From Bradyrhizobium jicamae (GTDB lineage Bacteria; Pseudomonadota; Alphaproteobacteria; Rhizobiales; Xanthobacteraceae): DNA of 64,000 bases. Below the pieces are notes generated by a model. That model was not told the origin of the DNA. It was given only the letters and a program-made list of their open reading frames with translations, and made no database searches. The stretch lies in contig NZ_JAFCJX010000009.1 of assembly GCF_018130695.1 (NCBI RefSeq), positions 62,001 to 126,000 of the forward strand, given 5' to 3'. The position numbers were made by a program, and so were the translations under genes. This document shows positions 8,705-16,652 of the stretch, in pieces; within the stretch, counting starts at the first letter, position 1; the number at the start of each line of letters is the position of its first letter.

Positions 8705-9369
8705 CCCGCCTGCGTGACGCAATTGACCCAGAGCACAACGGCCTTTGCATCCTTGTCCGGGTTGGAGAAGCGGTGCGGACGGCGGCTCGCGAAGCGAAAG
8801 CTGTCGCCCGTCTGCAGCGTCCAGGTCTCGGCATCGACCGTCAGAATCATTTCGCCTTCGAGCACCAGGCCGGCCTCTTCGCCGTCATGGGTGTACAGCT
8901 CGTCGCCGGTGCTGCCGCCGGGGTCCAGATGCACGAGGAACAGGTTGAGGCGGTTGTCGGCGCCGGCCGGGCTCAGCAGCTGTTTTGAGATGCCGGTGCG
9001 CCACAGTTTGAGCTCGGCACGCTGCGGCTGACGCGTCACGACGCCGCTCGATCCGTTGCTGTCACTTGGCGACGCGCCGAACAGCGCGGCGATGCCGACA
9101 CCGAGCACGTCGGCGAGCGTGGCGAGCACGCGCAGCGACGGGGAGGAGAGGCCGCGCTCGATCTGGCTGATGAAGCCGATCGAGAGCGCGGTACGATCAG
9201 CAATCGTCTCCAGCGACATCTCGCGTGTCCGGCGCAACTCGCGGATGCGGCGGCCGACGGCGAGATCCATCGCCGGCTCGGCGGGCTTCGCCGCCGGCTT
9301 GGCGGCGGCCTTGCGCTTCTTGGCTGGCCTGCCGCCGGCCGGTTTGCGTATTCTTTTGCCACCGCTCAC
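8701..9369 (-). CDS. XRE-family regulator with C-terminal cupin (PuuR-like)
   Basis: 222 residues. The N-terminus is Lys/Arg/Ala-rich (KPAGGRPAKKRKAAAKPAAK), then a helix-turn-helix (RIRELRRTREMSLETIADRTALSIGFISQIERGLSSPSLRVL, about residues 38-80). A cupin_2 fold closes the protein (ELYTHDGEEAGLVLEGEMILTVDAETWTLQTGDSFRF). This layout is that of PuuR/SutR-type metabolite-sensing repressors. It is divergent from an ABC transporter and convergent (4-nt overlap) with the hydrolase. The intergenic region carries two matched dyads at 9384 and 9434, the likely operators. Control of the adjacent transporter/oxidase operon is inferred from position. Confidence 0.88.
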   Translation of the reverse strand: MSGGKRIRKPAGGRPAKKRKAAAKPAAKPAEPAMDLAVGRRIRELRRTREMSLETIADRTALSIGFISQIERGLSSPSLRVLATLADVLGVGIAALFGASPSDSNGSSGVVTRQPQRAELKLWRTGISKQLLSPAGADNRLNLFLVHLDPGGSTGDELYTHDGEEAGLVLEGEMILTVDAETWTLQTGDSFRFASRRPHRFSNPDKDAKAVVLWVNCVTQAG

Positions 9370-9383
9370 GTCAGGCCGCTTCC

Positions 9384-9399
9384 TTCATGTGCATGAAAA
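9384..9399. promoter_or_regulatory. Candidate operator 1, TTCAT-N5-TGAAAA
   Basis: TTCATGTGCATGAAAA contains a perfect TTCATG/CATGAA dyad. The same word pair with identical 5-nt spacing recurs at 9434-9449, both in the gap between the cupin-XRE regulator and the ABC operon. A further AAATCGC/GCGATTT inverted repeat (9397-9421) lies between them. Confidence 0.5.
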
Positions 9400-9433
9400 T
9401 CGCTTGCATCGCGTGCGATTTCGTGACCACAAT

Positions 9434-9449
9434 TTCATATTGGTGAAAA
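9434..9449. promoter_or_regulatory. Candidate operator 2, TTCAT-N5-TGAAAA
   Basis: TTCATATTGGTGAAAA is the second copy of the motif, with start points 50 bp (about five helical turns) apart. That spacing would suit cooperative or looping binding on one face of the DNA. Confidence 0.5.
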
Positions 9450-9533
9450 TAGGCCGGATTGGCGCCGCCCGCAACCTCTTGTCGCAGTGGATGAGCAGGG
9501 CGCGCCTGAACCGGCATCACAGGAGGGTTTGCG

Positions 9534-10301
9534 ATGTCGTTTCAGCGTCTCGTCCAGGCCGCGTTCGCAGCGCTTGCCATTGCCGCCAGCGCGCCGGCGT
9601 CGGCCCAGCAGGTCGTCAAGGTCGGCTCGACGCCGACGGGCATTCCCTTCACCTTCCTCGACACCAAGACCAATAGCATCCAGGGCATCATGGTCGATCT
9701 CATCACCGAGATCGGCAAGGACGCCGGCTTCACCGTGCAGATCGAGCCGATGCAGTTCTCGGCGCTGGTGCCGTCGCTGACCTCGAACAAGATCGACGTC
9801 ATCTCGGCCGCGATGTTCGCCACCGCTGCGCGGAAAGAGGTGATCGACTTCTCCGACGCGGTCTACACCTATGGCGAAGGCCTCGTGGTGCCGAAGGCCG
9901 ACAGCAAGAACTACGCCTCGCAGGAGGATTTGAAGGGCGAGACCGTCGGCGCCCAGGTCGGTACCGCCTTCGTCGACGCGCTGAAGAAGACCGGGCTGTT
10001 TTCCGAGGTGAAGGTCTACGACACCATTCCCGACATCCTGCGCGACGTGAATGCGGGCCGCCTCAAGGCCGGCTTCGCCGACTATCCGATCCTCGCCTAC
10101 AACCTCAAGCAGGGCAATTTCGCCGAGGTGCGGCTGGTCGATTCCTACAAGCCCGTCACCGTCGGCACCGTCGCGATCGGTGTCCGCAAATCCGACGGCG
10201 CACTGCTGGCCAAGATCAACACCTCACTCGCCAAGCTGAAGAAGGACGGCACGATCGGCAAGATCCTGGAGAAGTGGGGCCAGAAGGCCGATGCCTCCTG
10301 A
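9534..10301 (+). CDS. Polar amino-acid ABC transporter, substrate-binding protein
   Basis: 255 residues; AGGAGGG lies upstream of the ATG. Signal peptide: residues 1-24 (FQRLVQAAFAALAIAASAPASAQ). The SBP_bac_3 fold shows VKVGSTPTGIPFTFLD, IQGIMVDLITEIGKDAG and IDVISAAMFATAARKEVIDFSD, with the second-lobe segment GETVGAQVGTAFVDALKKT. It is the first gene of an operon with one permease (10331) and one ATPase (10981), then an FAD oxidase. The binding pocket residues cannot be assigned to a ligand from sequence alone; an amine or amino acid that the downstream oxidase degrades is the simplest model. Confidence 0.9.
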   Translation: MSFQRLVQAAFAALAIAASAPASAQQVVKVGSTPTGIPFTFLDTKTNSIQGIMVDLITEIGKDAGFTVQIEPMQFSALVPSLTSNKIDVISAAMFATAARKEVIDFSDAVYTYGEGLVVPKADSKNYASQEDLKGETVGAQVGTAFVDALKKTGLFSEVKVYDTIPDILRDVNAGRLKAGFADYPILAYNLKQGNFAEVRLVDSYKPVTVGTVAIGVRKSDGALLAKINTSLAKLKKDGTIGKILEKWGQKADAS

Positions 10302-10330
10302 GATGCCCGGCGAACGCGTGATCTGAGTCG

Positions 10331-10984
10331 ATGCAGAAGTTTTACAGCGATGCCGTCGAGTTCGTGCCGATCCTGCTGCAGGGCGTCTGGCTGACGGTCA
10401 TCGTCACCTTCGGCTCGCTCGCGCTGTCGACCGTGCTCGGGCTGCTCTGGGCGCTGATGCGGGTGTCCGGCATCGGCGTGCTGGTCGGCCTGTCGTCCTC
10501 GCTGATCAACGTGATCCGCGGCATCCCGATCATCGTGCTGCTGTTCTACCTCTACTTCGTGATGCCCGACTTCGGCATCGCGCTGACGGCGCTGCAGGCC
10601 TCGATCCTTGGTCTCGGCATCGCATACTCGGCCTATCAGGCGGAAAACTTCCGCGCCGGCATCGAGGCGATCGACAAAGGGCAGATCGAGGCGGCGCAGA
10701 CCATCGGCATGGGCTGCTGGCTGACCATGCGCCGCGTGGTGTTGCCGCAGGCGATCAGGATCGTGCTGCCGCCTTACGGCAACGTCATGATCATGATGCT
10801 GAAGGATTCGTCGCAGGCCTCGACCATCACGGTCGCCGAGCTCGCGCTGCAGGGCAAGCTGATCGCGTCGTCCACGTTCAAGAACACCAGCGTGTTCACA
10901 CTGGTCGCGCTGATGTACCTCACCATGAGCATTCCGCTGATCCTGCTGGTTCGCCATTTCGAGAAGAAGGCGAACCACAAATGA
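10331..10984 (+). CDS. Polar amino-acid ABC transporter permease
   Basis: 217 residues with about five transmembrane helices. The N-terminus, [34 protein letters not shown], is that of the HisM/GlnP family. The EAA loop is [31 protein letters not shown], which couples to the ATPase. Only one permease gene is present, so the transporter probably uses a homodimer. It overlaps the ATPase start by 4 nt (ATGA). Confidence 0.9.
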   Translation: MQKFYSDAVEFVPILLQGVWLTVIVTFGSLALSTVLGLLWALMRVSGIGVLVGLSSSLINVIRGIPIIVLLFYLYFVMPDFGIALTALQASILGLGIAYSAYQAENFRAGIEAIDKGQIEAAQTIGMGCWLTMRRVVLPQAIRIVLPPYGNVMIMMLKDSSQASTITVAELALQGKLIASSTFKNTSVFTLVALMYLTMSIPLILLVRHFEKKANHK

Positions 10985-11712
10985 TCGAGCTGTCCGACGT
11001 CCACAAGAGCTTCGGCAAGGTCGAGGTGCTGAAAGGCATCACCGCCTCCGTCGCCAAGAGCGAGGTGGTCTGCATCATCGGTCCCTCGGGCTCGGGCAAG
11101 TCGACCATCCTGCGCTGCATCAACGGGCTTGAGAGCTACGACCGCGGCGATATCAGGATCGAGGGCGCGCGGGTCGATCGTGACGACCGATCGATCGTCG
11201 CGCTCCGAACGCAGGTGTCGATGGTGTTCCAGCGCTTCAATTTGTTTCCCCATCGCACCGCGCTCGAGAACGTCATCGAGGGCCCGCTCTATGTAAAGAA
11301 GGAGCCGCCGGCCGAGGCGCGCGAGCGCGGCCGGGCGCTGTTGGCGCAGGTCGGGCTTGCCGACAAGGAAAACGTCCATCCGCCGCAGCTGTCCGGCGGC
11401 CAGCAGCAGCGCGTCGCGATCGCGCGTGCGCTCGCGATGAAGCCGAAGGCGATCCTGTTCGACGAGCCGACCTCGGCGCTCGATCCGGAACTGGTCGGCG
11501 ACGTCCTGTCGGTGATGCGCAAGCTCGCCGATGACGGCATGACCATGGTGGTCGTCACCCACGAGATGGGCTTTGCCCGTGACGTCGCCGACCGCGTGCT
11601 GTTCATCGACGGCGGCGTGATCGTCGAGCAGGGCGCCGCAAAGTCCGTTCTCAACCAGCCGCAGCACCCGCGCACGCAGGATTTTCTGCGCCGCGTGCTG
11701 CATCCGCTCTGA
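10981..11712 (+). CDS. Polar amino-acid ABC transporter ATP-binding protein
   Basis: 243 residues of the GlnQ/HisP type. Walker A is GPSGSGKST (residues about 37-45), the Q-loop [11 protein letters not shown], the signature [15 protein letters not shown], Walker B ILFDEP, and the H-loop VVVTHEM. All catalytic residues are intact. It is translated with the permease through an ATGA overlap and is followed 9 nt later by the FAD oxidase, so transport and oxidation are one transcription unit. Confidence 0.93.
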   Translation: MIELSDVHKSFGKVEVLKGITASVAKSEVVCIIGPSGSGKSTILRCINGLESYDRGDIRIEGARVDRDDRSIVALRTQVSMVFQRFNLFPHRTALENVIEGPLYVKKEPPAEARERGRALLAQVGLADKENVHPPQLSGGQQQRVAIARALAMKPKAILFDEPTSALDPELVGDVLSVMRKLADDGMTMVVVTHEMGFARDVADRVLFIDGGVIVEQGAAKSVLNQPQHPRTQDFLRRVLHPL

Positions 11713-11721
11713 GTCCTGGCC

Positions 11722-13014
11722 ATGACCGCACCCGCCCGTTTACCGCTGCCGCCGAGCCTCTATGCCGACACCGCGGTGCCGCCGACGCCGACACCGCCGC
11801 TGACGTCAGACGAAACCGTGCCGGTCGCGATCATCGGCGGCGGCTTCACAGGGCTCTCGACCGCGCTGCATCTGGCCGAGCAGGGCGTCCAGGCGACCGT
11901 GCTGGAAGCGCAGGAGCCGGGTTGGGGTGCCTCCGGCAACAATGGCGGTCAGACCAATCCCGGGCTGAAGCACGACCCTGATCAGATCGAGGCGGATTTC
12001 GGCGCCGAACTCGGCCGCCGCATGATCGCATTCTCCTACGGCACCACGACCTTCACCCACGATCTGATCCGTCGCTACCAGATCCCCTGCGAAGCCCGGC
12101 AGAACGGCACGCTGCGCGCCGCCTACAACGAAGCCAGCGCGGCGGCGATTGCGGCGACCGCGAGGCAGTGCATCGCGCGCGGCATGCCAGTGAGCCTTCT
12201 CAACGCCGCGCAGACGCGGGAGATCACCGGCAGCGATCGCTATCTCTGCGCCATGCTGGATGCGCGCGGCGGCGATCTGCATCCCCTGAGCTACGCGCGC
12301 GGTCTCGCGCGTGCCGCGATCAGCGCAGGCGTGGCGGTGCATGGCGAGACGCCGGCGCTCTCGCTCAAGCGCGACGGCGGCAAATGGCGGATCGAGACGC
12401 CGCGCGCGGTCGTGCATGCCGACAAGGTGCTGCTCGCGACCAATGGTTTTACGGACGATCTCTGGCCGGCGCTTCGCCGCACCATCGTGCCGGTGTTTTC
12501 GTCGATCGCCTGCACCGCGCCGCTCTCGGACGCGGTCGCGCAGTCGATCATGCCATCGCGACCGGTGCTCTACGAGAGCGGCCACATCACGGTCTACTAC
12601 CGCATCGACCAGCGCAATCGCCTGCTGATGGGTGGCCGCGGCCCGATGCGCTGGATCAACAGCCCGTCCGACGTCGCCTATCTGATCCGCTACGCCGAGC
12701 GGCTGTGGCCGCAGCTCAAAGGCGTCAGCTGGACCCATGGCTGGAACAGCCGGCTTGCGATCACCAAGGACCATTATCCGCACGTGCATGAGCCCGCGGA
12801 GAATCTCATGATCTCGCTCGGCTGCAACGGCCGCGGCGTCGCGCTGTCGACCGCGATGGGCGCGCAGCTCGCGCGTCGTCTGATCGGCGGAGCCAAGGCC
12901 GAGATCGACATGCCCGTGACCGGTATCAATCCGATCCCGTTCCACGCGTTCTGGCCGGTCGGCGTCACCGCGGCCGTGCTGACGGGCAGGGTGCGGGACC
13001 GGCTCGGACTCTAA
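11722..13014 (+). CDS. FAD-dependent amine/amino-acid oxidoreductase, PuuB/OrdL-like
   Basis: 430 residues of the DAO superfamily. The FAD-binding motif VAIIGGGFTGLSTALHLAEQG starts near residue 32, followed by VLEAQEPGWGASGNNGGQTNPGLKHDP, very like the gamma-glutamylputrescine oxidase/OrdL group. The C-terminal half has GCNGRGVALSTAMGAQLARRL, the second FAD-contact region. It ends an ABC-transporter operon controlled, by position, by a PuuR-like repressor; in enterobacteria PuuR controls PuuB. Polyamine or related amine use is a reasonable inference, but no gamma-glutamyl-putrescine synthetase gene is nearby. Confidence 0.85.
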   Translation: MTAPARLPLPPSLYADTAVPPTPTPPLTSDETVPVAIIGGGFTGLSTALHLAEQGVQATVLEAQEPGWGASGNNGGQTNPGLKHDPDQIEADFGAELGRRMIAFSYGTTTFTHDLIRRYQIPCEARQNGTLRAAYNEASAAAIAATARQCIARGMPVSLLNAAQTREITGSDRYLCAMLDARGGDLHPLSYARGLARAAISAGVAVHGETPALSLKRDGGKWRIETPRAVVHADKVLLATNGFTDDLWPALRRTIVPVFSSIACTAPLSDAVAQSIMPSRPVLYESGHITVYYRIDQRNRLLMGGRGPMRWINSPSDVAYLIRYAERLWPQLKGVSWTHGWNSRLAITKDHYPHVHEPAENLMISLGCNGRGVALSTAMGAQLARRLIGGAKAEIDMPVTGINPIPFHAFWPVGVTAAVLTGRVRDRLGL

Positions 13015-13051
13015 AGCGCGATGCGATTACGTTGAATCGTCATCGCGCTTT
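13013..13051. repeat. Intergenic palindrome, AAAGCGCGATG arms
   Basis: AAAGCGCGATG (13013-13023) and CATCGCGCTTT (13041-13051) are perfect 11-bp arms around a 17-nt loop, directly at the stop codon of the FAD oxidase. With the following hairpin it fills the gap between convergent genes and could act as a bidirectional terminator. Confidence 0.65.
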
Positions 13052-13063
13052 AGCCCTTTGTTT

Positions 13064-13112
13064 GAGCATGATCTTTTCGGAAAACCGCTTCGCACTTTTC
13101 CGGATCATGCTC
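13064..13112. repeat. Intergenic palindrome, GAGCATGATC arms (dispersed repeat type)
   Basis: GAGCATGATC (13064-13073) pairs with GATCATGCTC (13103-13112); inside, TTTTCGG/CCG words and AAAACCGCTTCGCACTTTT extend the symmetry. I recognise this palindrome as a very common intergenic repeat of Bradyrhizobium and relatives (memory, unverified). Its edge touches the stop codon of the IclR gene. Confidence 0.7.
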
Positions 13113-13993
13113 TAGCCTGACGCGCGCAGGGACGCGCGCGCTTTCTTCACGCGGCTCGTCGGCGAAGCCGATCGCCTCTTGGGTTCGGGCGCCGGTCCTG
13201 CGGCTCGGCTTTGCGGCGTTGGTTCATAGCCCAGCCGGATCGACAGCATTTCGGCATGGGTCATCACGATGCGGGCGAGTTCGGGCACCCGTTCCGGCGT
13301 GACGCGCCTGCTCGGCCCGCTGGCGCTGATCGCGGCGAAGACGTGGCCGGCGCTGTTGCGGATTGGCGCACCGACGCAGCGCAGCTCGGGCTCGTGCTCG
13401 CAGTCGTCGATCGAATAGCCGCGCGCCCTGATCGCGGCGAGCTCGGCCTTCAGCCGCTTGGGATCGGTGATCGTCTTGGGCGTGAAATGGGCGAGGCCCC
13501 CGCGGATGACGCGGTCGATCGCCGCCTCGCTCTGGAAAGCCAGCGCGGCCTTGCCGACGCCGGTCGAATGGCAGGGAGAGTTCTCCATCGTGATGACGGT
13601 GTTGTGTGGGCGCGCGATCTGGTTACGGCGGCTGACGAAGACCATCTGCGCGCCGTCGAAGATGCACAAATGCACGTCCTCGCCGCTGAGCTTGGCGAGC
13701 GTGTCGACGAAGGGCGGGGCTTCCCGATAGAGCGGCAGGTTCATCAGCGCGCTGCCGCCGAGCTCGAACAGCTTCAGGCCGAGCCGGTAGCGGTCGCGGC
13801 TGGCATCCTGTTCGAGGAAGCCGACGCTGCGCAGGCTGTCGACGATGCGATGAACGGTGGTGCGAGGCAGGCTGGTGCGCCGCGCGATCTCGACGACGCT
13901 GAGCTCGGGATCGGTCGAGGAGAACGCCTCGAGCACCTCGAGCATCTTGAACAGCGACTTCACGCTTTGTCGACTGCCGTCGGCGCTGGTCAT
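13112..13993 (-). CDS. IclR-family transcriptional regulator
   Basis: 293 residues from ATG 13993, preceded by GGAAGG on the minus strand; the open frame upstream of this Met is Arg/Pro-rich noise and overlaps the next gene. A winged helix occupies residues about 8-75 (SLFKMLEVLEAFSSTDPELSVVEIARRTSLPRTTVHRIVDSL). The IclR effector domain follows, with the metal/ligand-type segments NSPCHSTGVGKAALAF and GYSIDDCEHEPELRCVGAPIRN. The tail is rich in Lys, Arg and Ser. It lies downstream of the DapA-like gene on the same strand. Two matched dyads at 15034 and 15184 are its probable targets. Confidence 0.9.
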   Translation of the reverse strand: MTSADGSRQSVKSLFKMLEVLEAFSSTDPELSVVEIARRTSLPRTTVHRIVDSLRSVGFLEQDASRDRYRLGLKLFELGGSALMNLPLYREAPPFVDTLAKLSGEDVHLCIFDGAQMVFVSRRNQIARPHNTVITMENSPCHSTGVGKAALAFQSEAAIDRVIRGGLAHFTPKTITDPKRLKAELAAIRARGYSIDDCEHEPELRCVGAPIRNSAGHVFAAISASGPSRRVTPERVPELARIVMTHAEMLSIRLGYEPTPQSRAAGPAPEPKRRSASPTSRVKKARASLRASG

Positions 13994-14102
13994 GTCGGGA
14001 CCTTCCAGGTGACGCGGCCATGCGAGACGCCAGCCACGAACCACACCCGACTTAAACGGAATCGGGCGCGGCGGCAATGCGGCCGCGCCCGCTGGCGAAT
14101 GC

Positions 14103-15017
14103 TCACTCGGCTGCGACCAGCCTCTGGCCATCTTCGACCTCGAGCAGCGGCTTGAGGGCTGCGGCGATCGCTTCCTTCTGCCGGGTGGTTGGCGCCGGCA
14201 TCGGTTGCCGAGGCAGACCGCTCGGCGAACCCTGCAGGGTGAGGGCGTGCTTGACACAGGCCGGCAAATTGTCGCCGACGATCGTGTTCCAGAACCGCAG
14301 CAGGCGCTTGTGGATCTCGAGCGCGGTCACATGGTCGCCGCGTTGCACGGCGTTCCACAACGCCACGCACGGGCCCGGAACGGCCGCCGGGTTCGCCGCG
14401 ATCGTGCCATGTGCGCCGAGCGCGAAGGAGGGATACAGCAGCGCGTCGACCGCCGTCAGCACCACCTTGCCCTCGGGGACGCCGAGCAGCAGGTCGGCCA
14501 TCAGCTTGAGATCGCCGGCGCTCTGCTTGACGCCGATCACGCCGGGCAGCTCTTGCATGATGCGCAGCAGCAGCGCGGGGCTGAGGTAGTTCCAGGGCAC
14601 GACGTTGTAGATGATGACCGGCTGCTTGACCGATTCCGACAGCGTCTTGAAGTGGCCGACGGTCGCGTCCTCGTCCGGTTTGAACAGATAGTGCACCGGC
14701 GTGATCTGCAGCGCGGCGACGTTGACGGATTCAATCGAGCGCGCGCGCGCGATCGCTTCACGGGTCGAGTTGGCGATGATGCCGGCGACGAGCGGCACCT
14801 TGCCGTTCAATTCCTCGGCGCAGGCCTCGATCAGGCGACGAAACTCGTCGGCCGTCAGCGTGTGGCCTTCGCCGGTGCTGCCGCCGACGCAGACGCCGTG
14901 CACGCCCTTGTCGAGCAGGAATTTTACCTGTCGGCGGAACGCCTTTTCGTCGATGTCGCCGTTCTGATCGAACGGCGTGGTGAGGGGCGGAATGATCCCG
15001 GTGATCTTTGCTGGCAC
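14103..15017 (-). CDS. DapA/NanA-family aldolase or dehydratase
   Basis: 304 residues from GTG 15017, preceded by AAAGGAGG with ideal spacing. The class I TIM-barrel aldolase landmarks are present: GGSTGEGHTLTADE (the GGxxGE phosphate/carboxylate loop), the catalytic Tyr in IIYNVVPWN, and the Schiff-base Lys in VIGVKQSAGD. Biosynthetic dapA genes are rarely placed with a dedicated permease, ABC importer and IclR regulator, so I favour a catabolic 2-oxo-acid aldolase or dehydratase. The actual substrate is unknown. The gene is divergent from the MHS permease, with an operator-like dyad just upstream of its ribosome-binding site. Confidence 0.85.
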   Translation of the reverse strand: MPAKITGIIPPLTTPFDQNGDIDEKAFRRQVKFLLDKGVHGVCVGGSTGEGHTLTADEFRRLIEACAEELNGKVPLVAGIIANSTREAIARARSIESVNVAALQITPVHYLFKPDEDATVGHFKTLSESVKQPVIIYNVVPWNYLSPALLLRIMQELPGVIGVKQSAGDLKLMADLLLGVPEGKVVLTAVDALLYPSFALGAHGTIAANPAAVPGPCVALWNAVQRGDHVTALEIHKRLLRFWNTIVGDNLPACVKHALTLQGSPSGLPRQPMPAPTTRQKEAIAAALKPLLEVEDGQRLVAAE

Positions 15018-15033
15018 GTTATCCTCCTTTAAT

Positions 15034-15050
15034 TGTCCGGAATGTGGACA
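15034..15050. promoter_or_regulatory. Candidate IclR operator 1, TGTCC-N7-GGACA
   Basis: TGTCCGGAATGTGGACA, with one more A-T-type pair on each side, sits 16 nt upstream of the DapA-like start codon. It shares TGTCCG-x-AAT-x-x-GGACA and the exact length with the dyad at 15184-15200. Confidence 0.6.
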
Positions 15051-15153
15051 ATCAAATACGATGAATGATCGTACGGCGTCAAGATGACGCAAATCTGCGC
15101 TATCGATGCAGCTGCTATGCCGTGAAGAATGGTCGTCGGAAGAAAAAAGAGGC

Positions 15154-15159
15154 TTGACA
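15154..15159 (+). promoter_or_regulatory. -35-like TTGACA for the MHS permease
   Basis: A perfect TTGACA. The best -10 candidate is CATGAT at 15179-15184 with a somewhat long 19-nt spacer. The operator dyad at 15184 overlaps its end, as expected for a repressor site. Confidence 0.4.
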
Positions 15160-15183
15160 TGTGGGATAAGTCGTTGCTCATGA

Positions 15184-15200
15184 TGTCCGCAATACGGACA
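15184..15200. promoter_or_regulatory. Candidate IclR operator 2, TGTCCG-N5-CGGACA
   Basis: TGTCCGCAATACGGACA is a perfect 6-bp-arm dyad (7 bp counting the flanking A/T). It is 50 bp upstream of the MHS permease start. The core CGCAATACG resembles the CGCA(A/T)TNCG-type centres known for IclR-family operators. Confidence 0.6.
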
Positions 15201-15249
15201 TAAGTCCGAAGGCGTGGATGGTCGCCCGCCGAAGCCGGAGGAAATTCTC

Positions 15250-16584
15250 ATGAGCGGAATGGTTGGATCCATCGGATCCGCAACAGCGGACAGTGCCGTC
15301 GCCTCGTCGGCGGGGCGCGAGTCCAGCGATATCCGCAAGGTCGCCGTCGCGAGCGCGATCGGCAACATGATCGAGTATTACGACTTCACGCTCTATGCGA
15401 CCGCGACTGCGCTCGTGTTCAATAAGATCTTCTTTCCGAGCTCCGATCCGCTGGTCGGATCGCTGCTGGCCTTCGCGACGTTCTTCGTCGGCTATTGCGC
15501 GCGGCCGCTGGGCGGCGTGCTGTTCGGCCATTTCGGCGATCGGGTCGGCCGCAAGACCGCATTGCTGCTCACCATCCTCATCATGGGGCTCGGCACATTC
15601 CTGATCGGGTTGATGCCGACCTACGAGCAGATCGGCGTGTTCGCGCCGATCTGCCTGATCGGGCTGCGGCTGCTGCAGGGCATCGGGATCGGCGGCGAGT
15701 ATGGCGGCGGCATGGTGATGACCGTCGAGCATGCGCCGGCCGACCGGCGCGGCTTCTTCAGTTCGCTGGTGCATGTCGGCGTGCCCGGCGGATTTCTGAT
15801 CCCGATCGCGCTGCTCGGAATTCTCTCCACGTCGATGAGCGAGGCGGATTTCCTGTCCTGGGGATGGCGGATCCCGTTCCTGTTCTCGATCGTGCTGGTC
15901 GGCATCGGCCTGTTCATCCGTTTCAAGATCGCGGAGACGCCGGCCTTCAAGCGCGTGCTGAGCGAGGAGGGCGCAGCGAGCGCGCCGGTGGTCGAGGCGG
16001 TGCGCAACCACGCCGGCAACATCCTGTTCGGGATTGGCGCCAAGATCGCGGAGAGCGGGCTGTTCAACATCTATGCGGTGTTTGCGATCACCTACTGCAA
16101 GACCAGGCTCGGACTGCCGAGCCAGACCATCCTCAACGGCGTTCTCGTCGGCTGCGCGCTGGAGTGCCTGACGTTGCCGCTGTTCGGCGCGCTGTCGGAC
16201 CGGATCGGGCGGCGTGCGGTCTATGTCGGCGGCATGATCTTCCAGGTCGCACTGGCGCTGGTCTTCTTCCAGATGCTCAACACCGGACATACCGGAATGA
16301 TCTGGCTCGCGATCGCGCTTGGTCTCGCGATCGGCCATGGCTCGGTCTATGGCGCGCAGGGCGCCTATTTCTCGGAGCTGTTTCCTGCGCGGATACGTTA
16401 CAGCGGCCTGTCGCTCGTGCAGCAGCTCGGTCCAATCCTCGGCGGCGGTCTCTCGCCGCTGGTCGCCACCGCGCTGCTGGCCGAGCACGGCTCGCCATCA
16501 TGGGTCGCCGGCTACATGGTCGCCATGGCACTGCTCTCGGCAGCCTGCGCCTTCGGCCTGCGTCCGCTTCGCGCCGGCAATTGA
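15250..16584 (+). CDS. MFS permease, metabolite:H+ symporter (MHS) family
   Basis: 444 residues from ATG 15250, which follows GGAGGAAAT; an earlier in-frame start at 15214 has no box. The MHS signatures are clear: VASAIGNMIEYYDFTLYATAT in helix 1, FVGYCARPLGGVLFGHFGDRVGRK (loop 2-3), and GLRLLQGIGIGGEYGGGMVMTVEHAPADRRGFF. Twelve helices are expected. Family members import organic acids (shikimate, oxoglutarate, proline betaine). Its divergent partner is the DapA-like enzyme and it leads into the ABC cluster, so the locus has two import routes, perhaps for the same compound class. Confidence 0.9.
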   Translation: MSGMVGSIGSATADSAVASSAGRESSDIRKVAVASAIGNMIEYYDFTLYATATALVFNKIFFPSSDPLVGSLLAFATFFVGYCARPLGGVLFGHFGDRVGRKTALLLTILIMGLGTFLIGLMPTYEQIGVFAPICLIGLRLLQGIGIGGEYGGGMVMTVEHAPADRRGFFSSLVHVGVPGGFLIPIALLGILSTSMSEADFLSWGWRIPFLFSIVLVGIGLFIRFKIAETPAFKRVLSEEGAASAPVVEAVRNHAGNILFGIGAKIAESGLFNIYAVFAITYCKTRLGLPSQTILNGVLVGCALECLTLPLFGALSDRIGRRAVYVGGMIFQVALALVFFQMLNTGHTGMIWLAIALGLAIGHGSVYGAQGAYFSELFPARIRYSGLSLVQQLGPILGGGLSPLVATALLAEHGSPSWVAGYMVAMALLSAACAFGLRPLRAGN

Positions 16585-16652
16585 GCCGGTCCCGCTCTCG
16601 ATGTCAGCCGCCCGGACGAGGCGGCGTTGCAAAACCACCGGAGGAAACTGCC

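Noticed and set aside
15495..16652. Long open frame joined to the binding protein
   Set aside because: Arg/Pro-rich shadow of the MHS permease in another frame; the real start is 16653.
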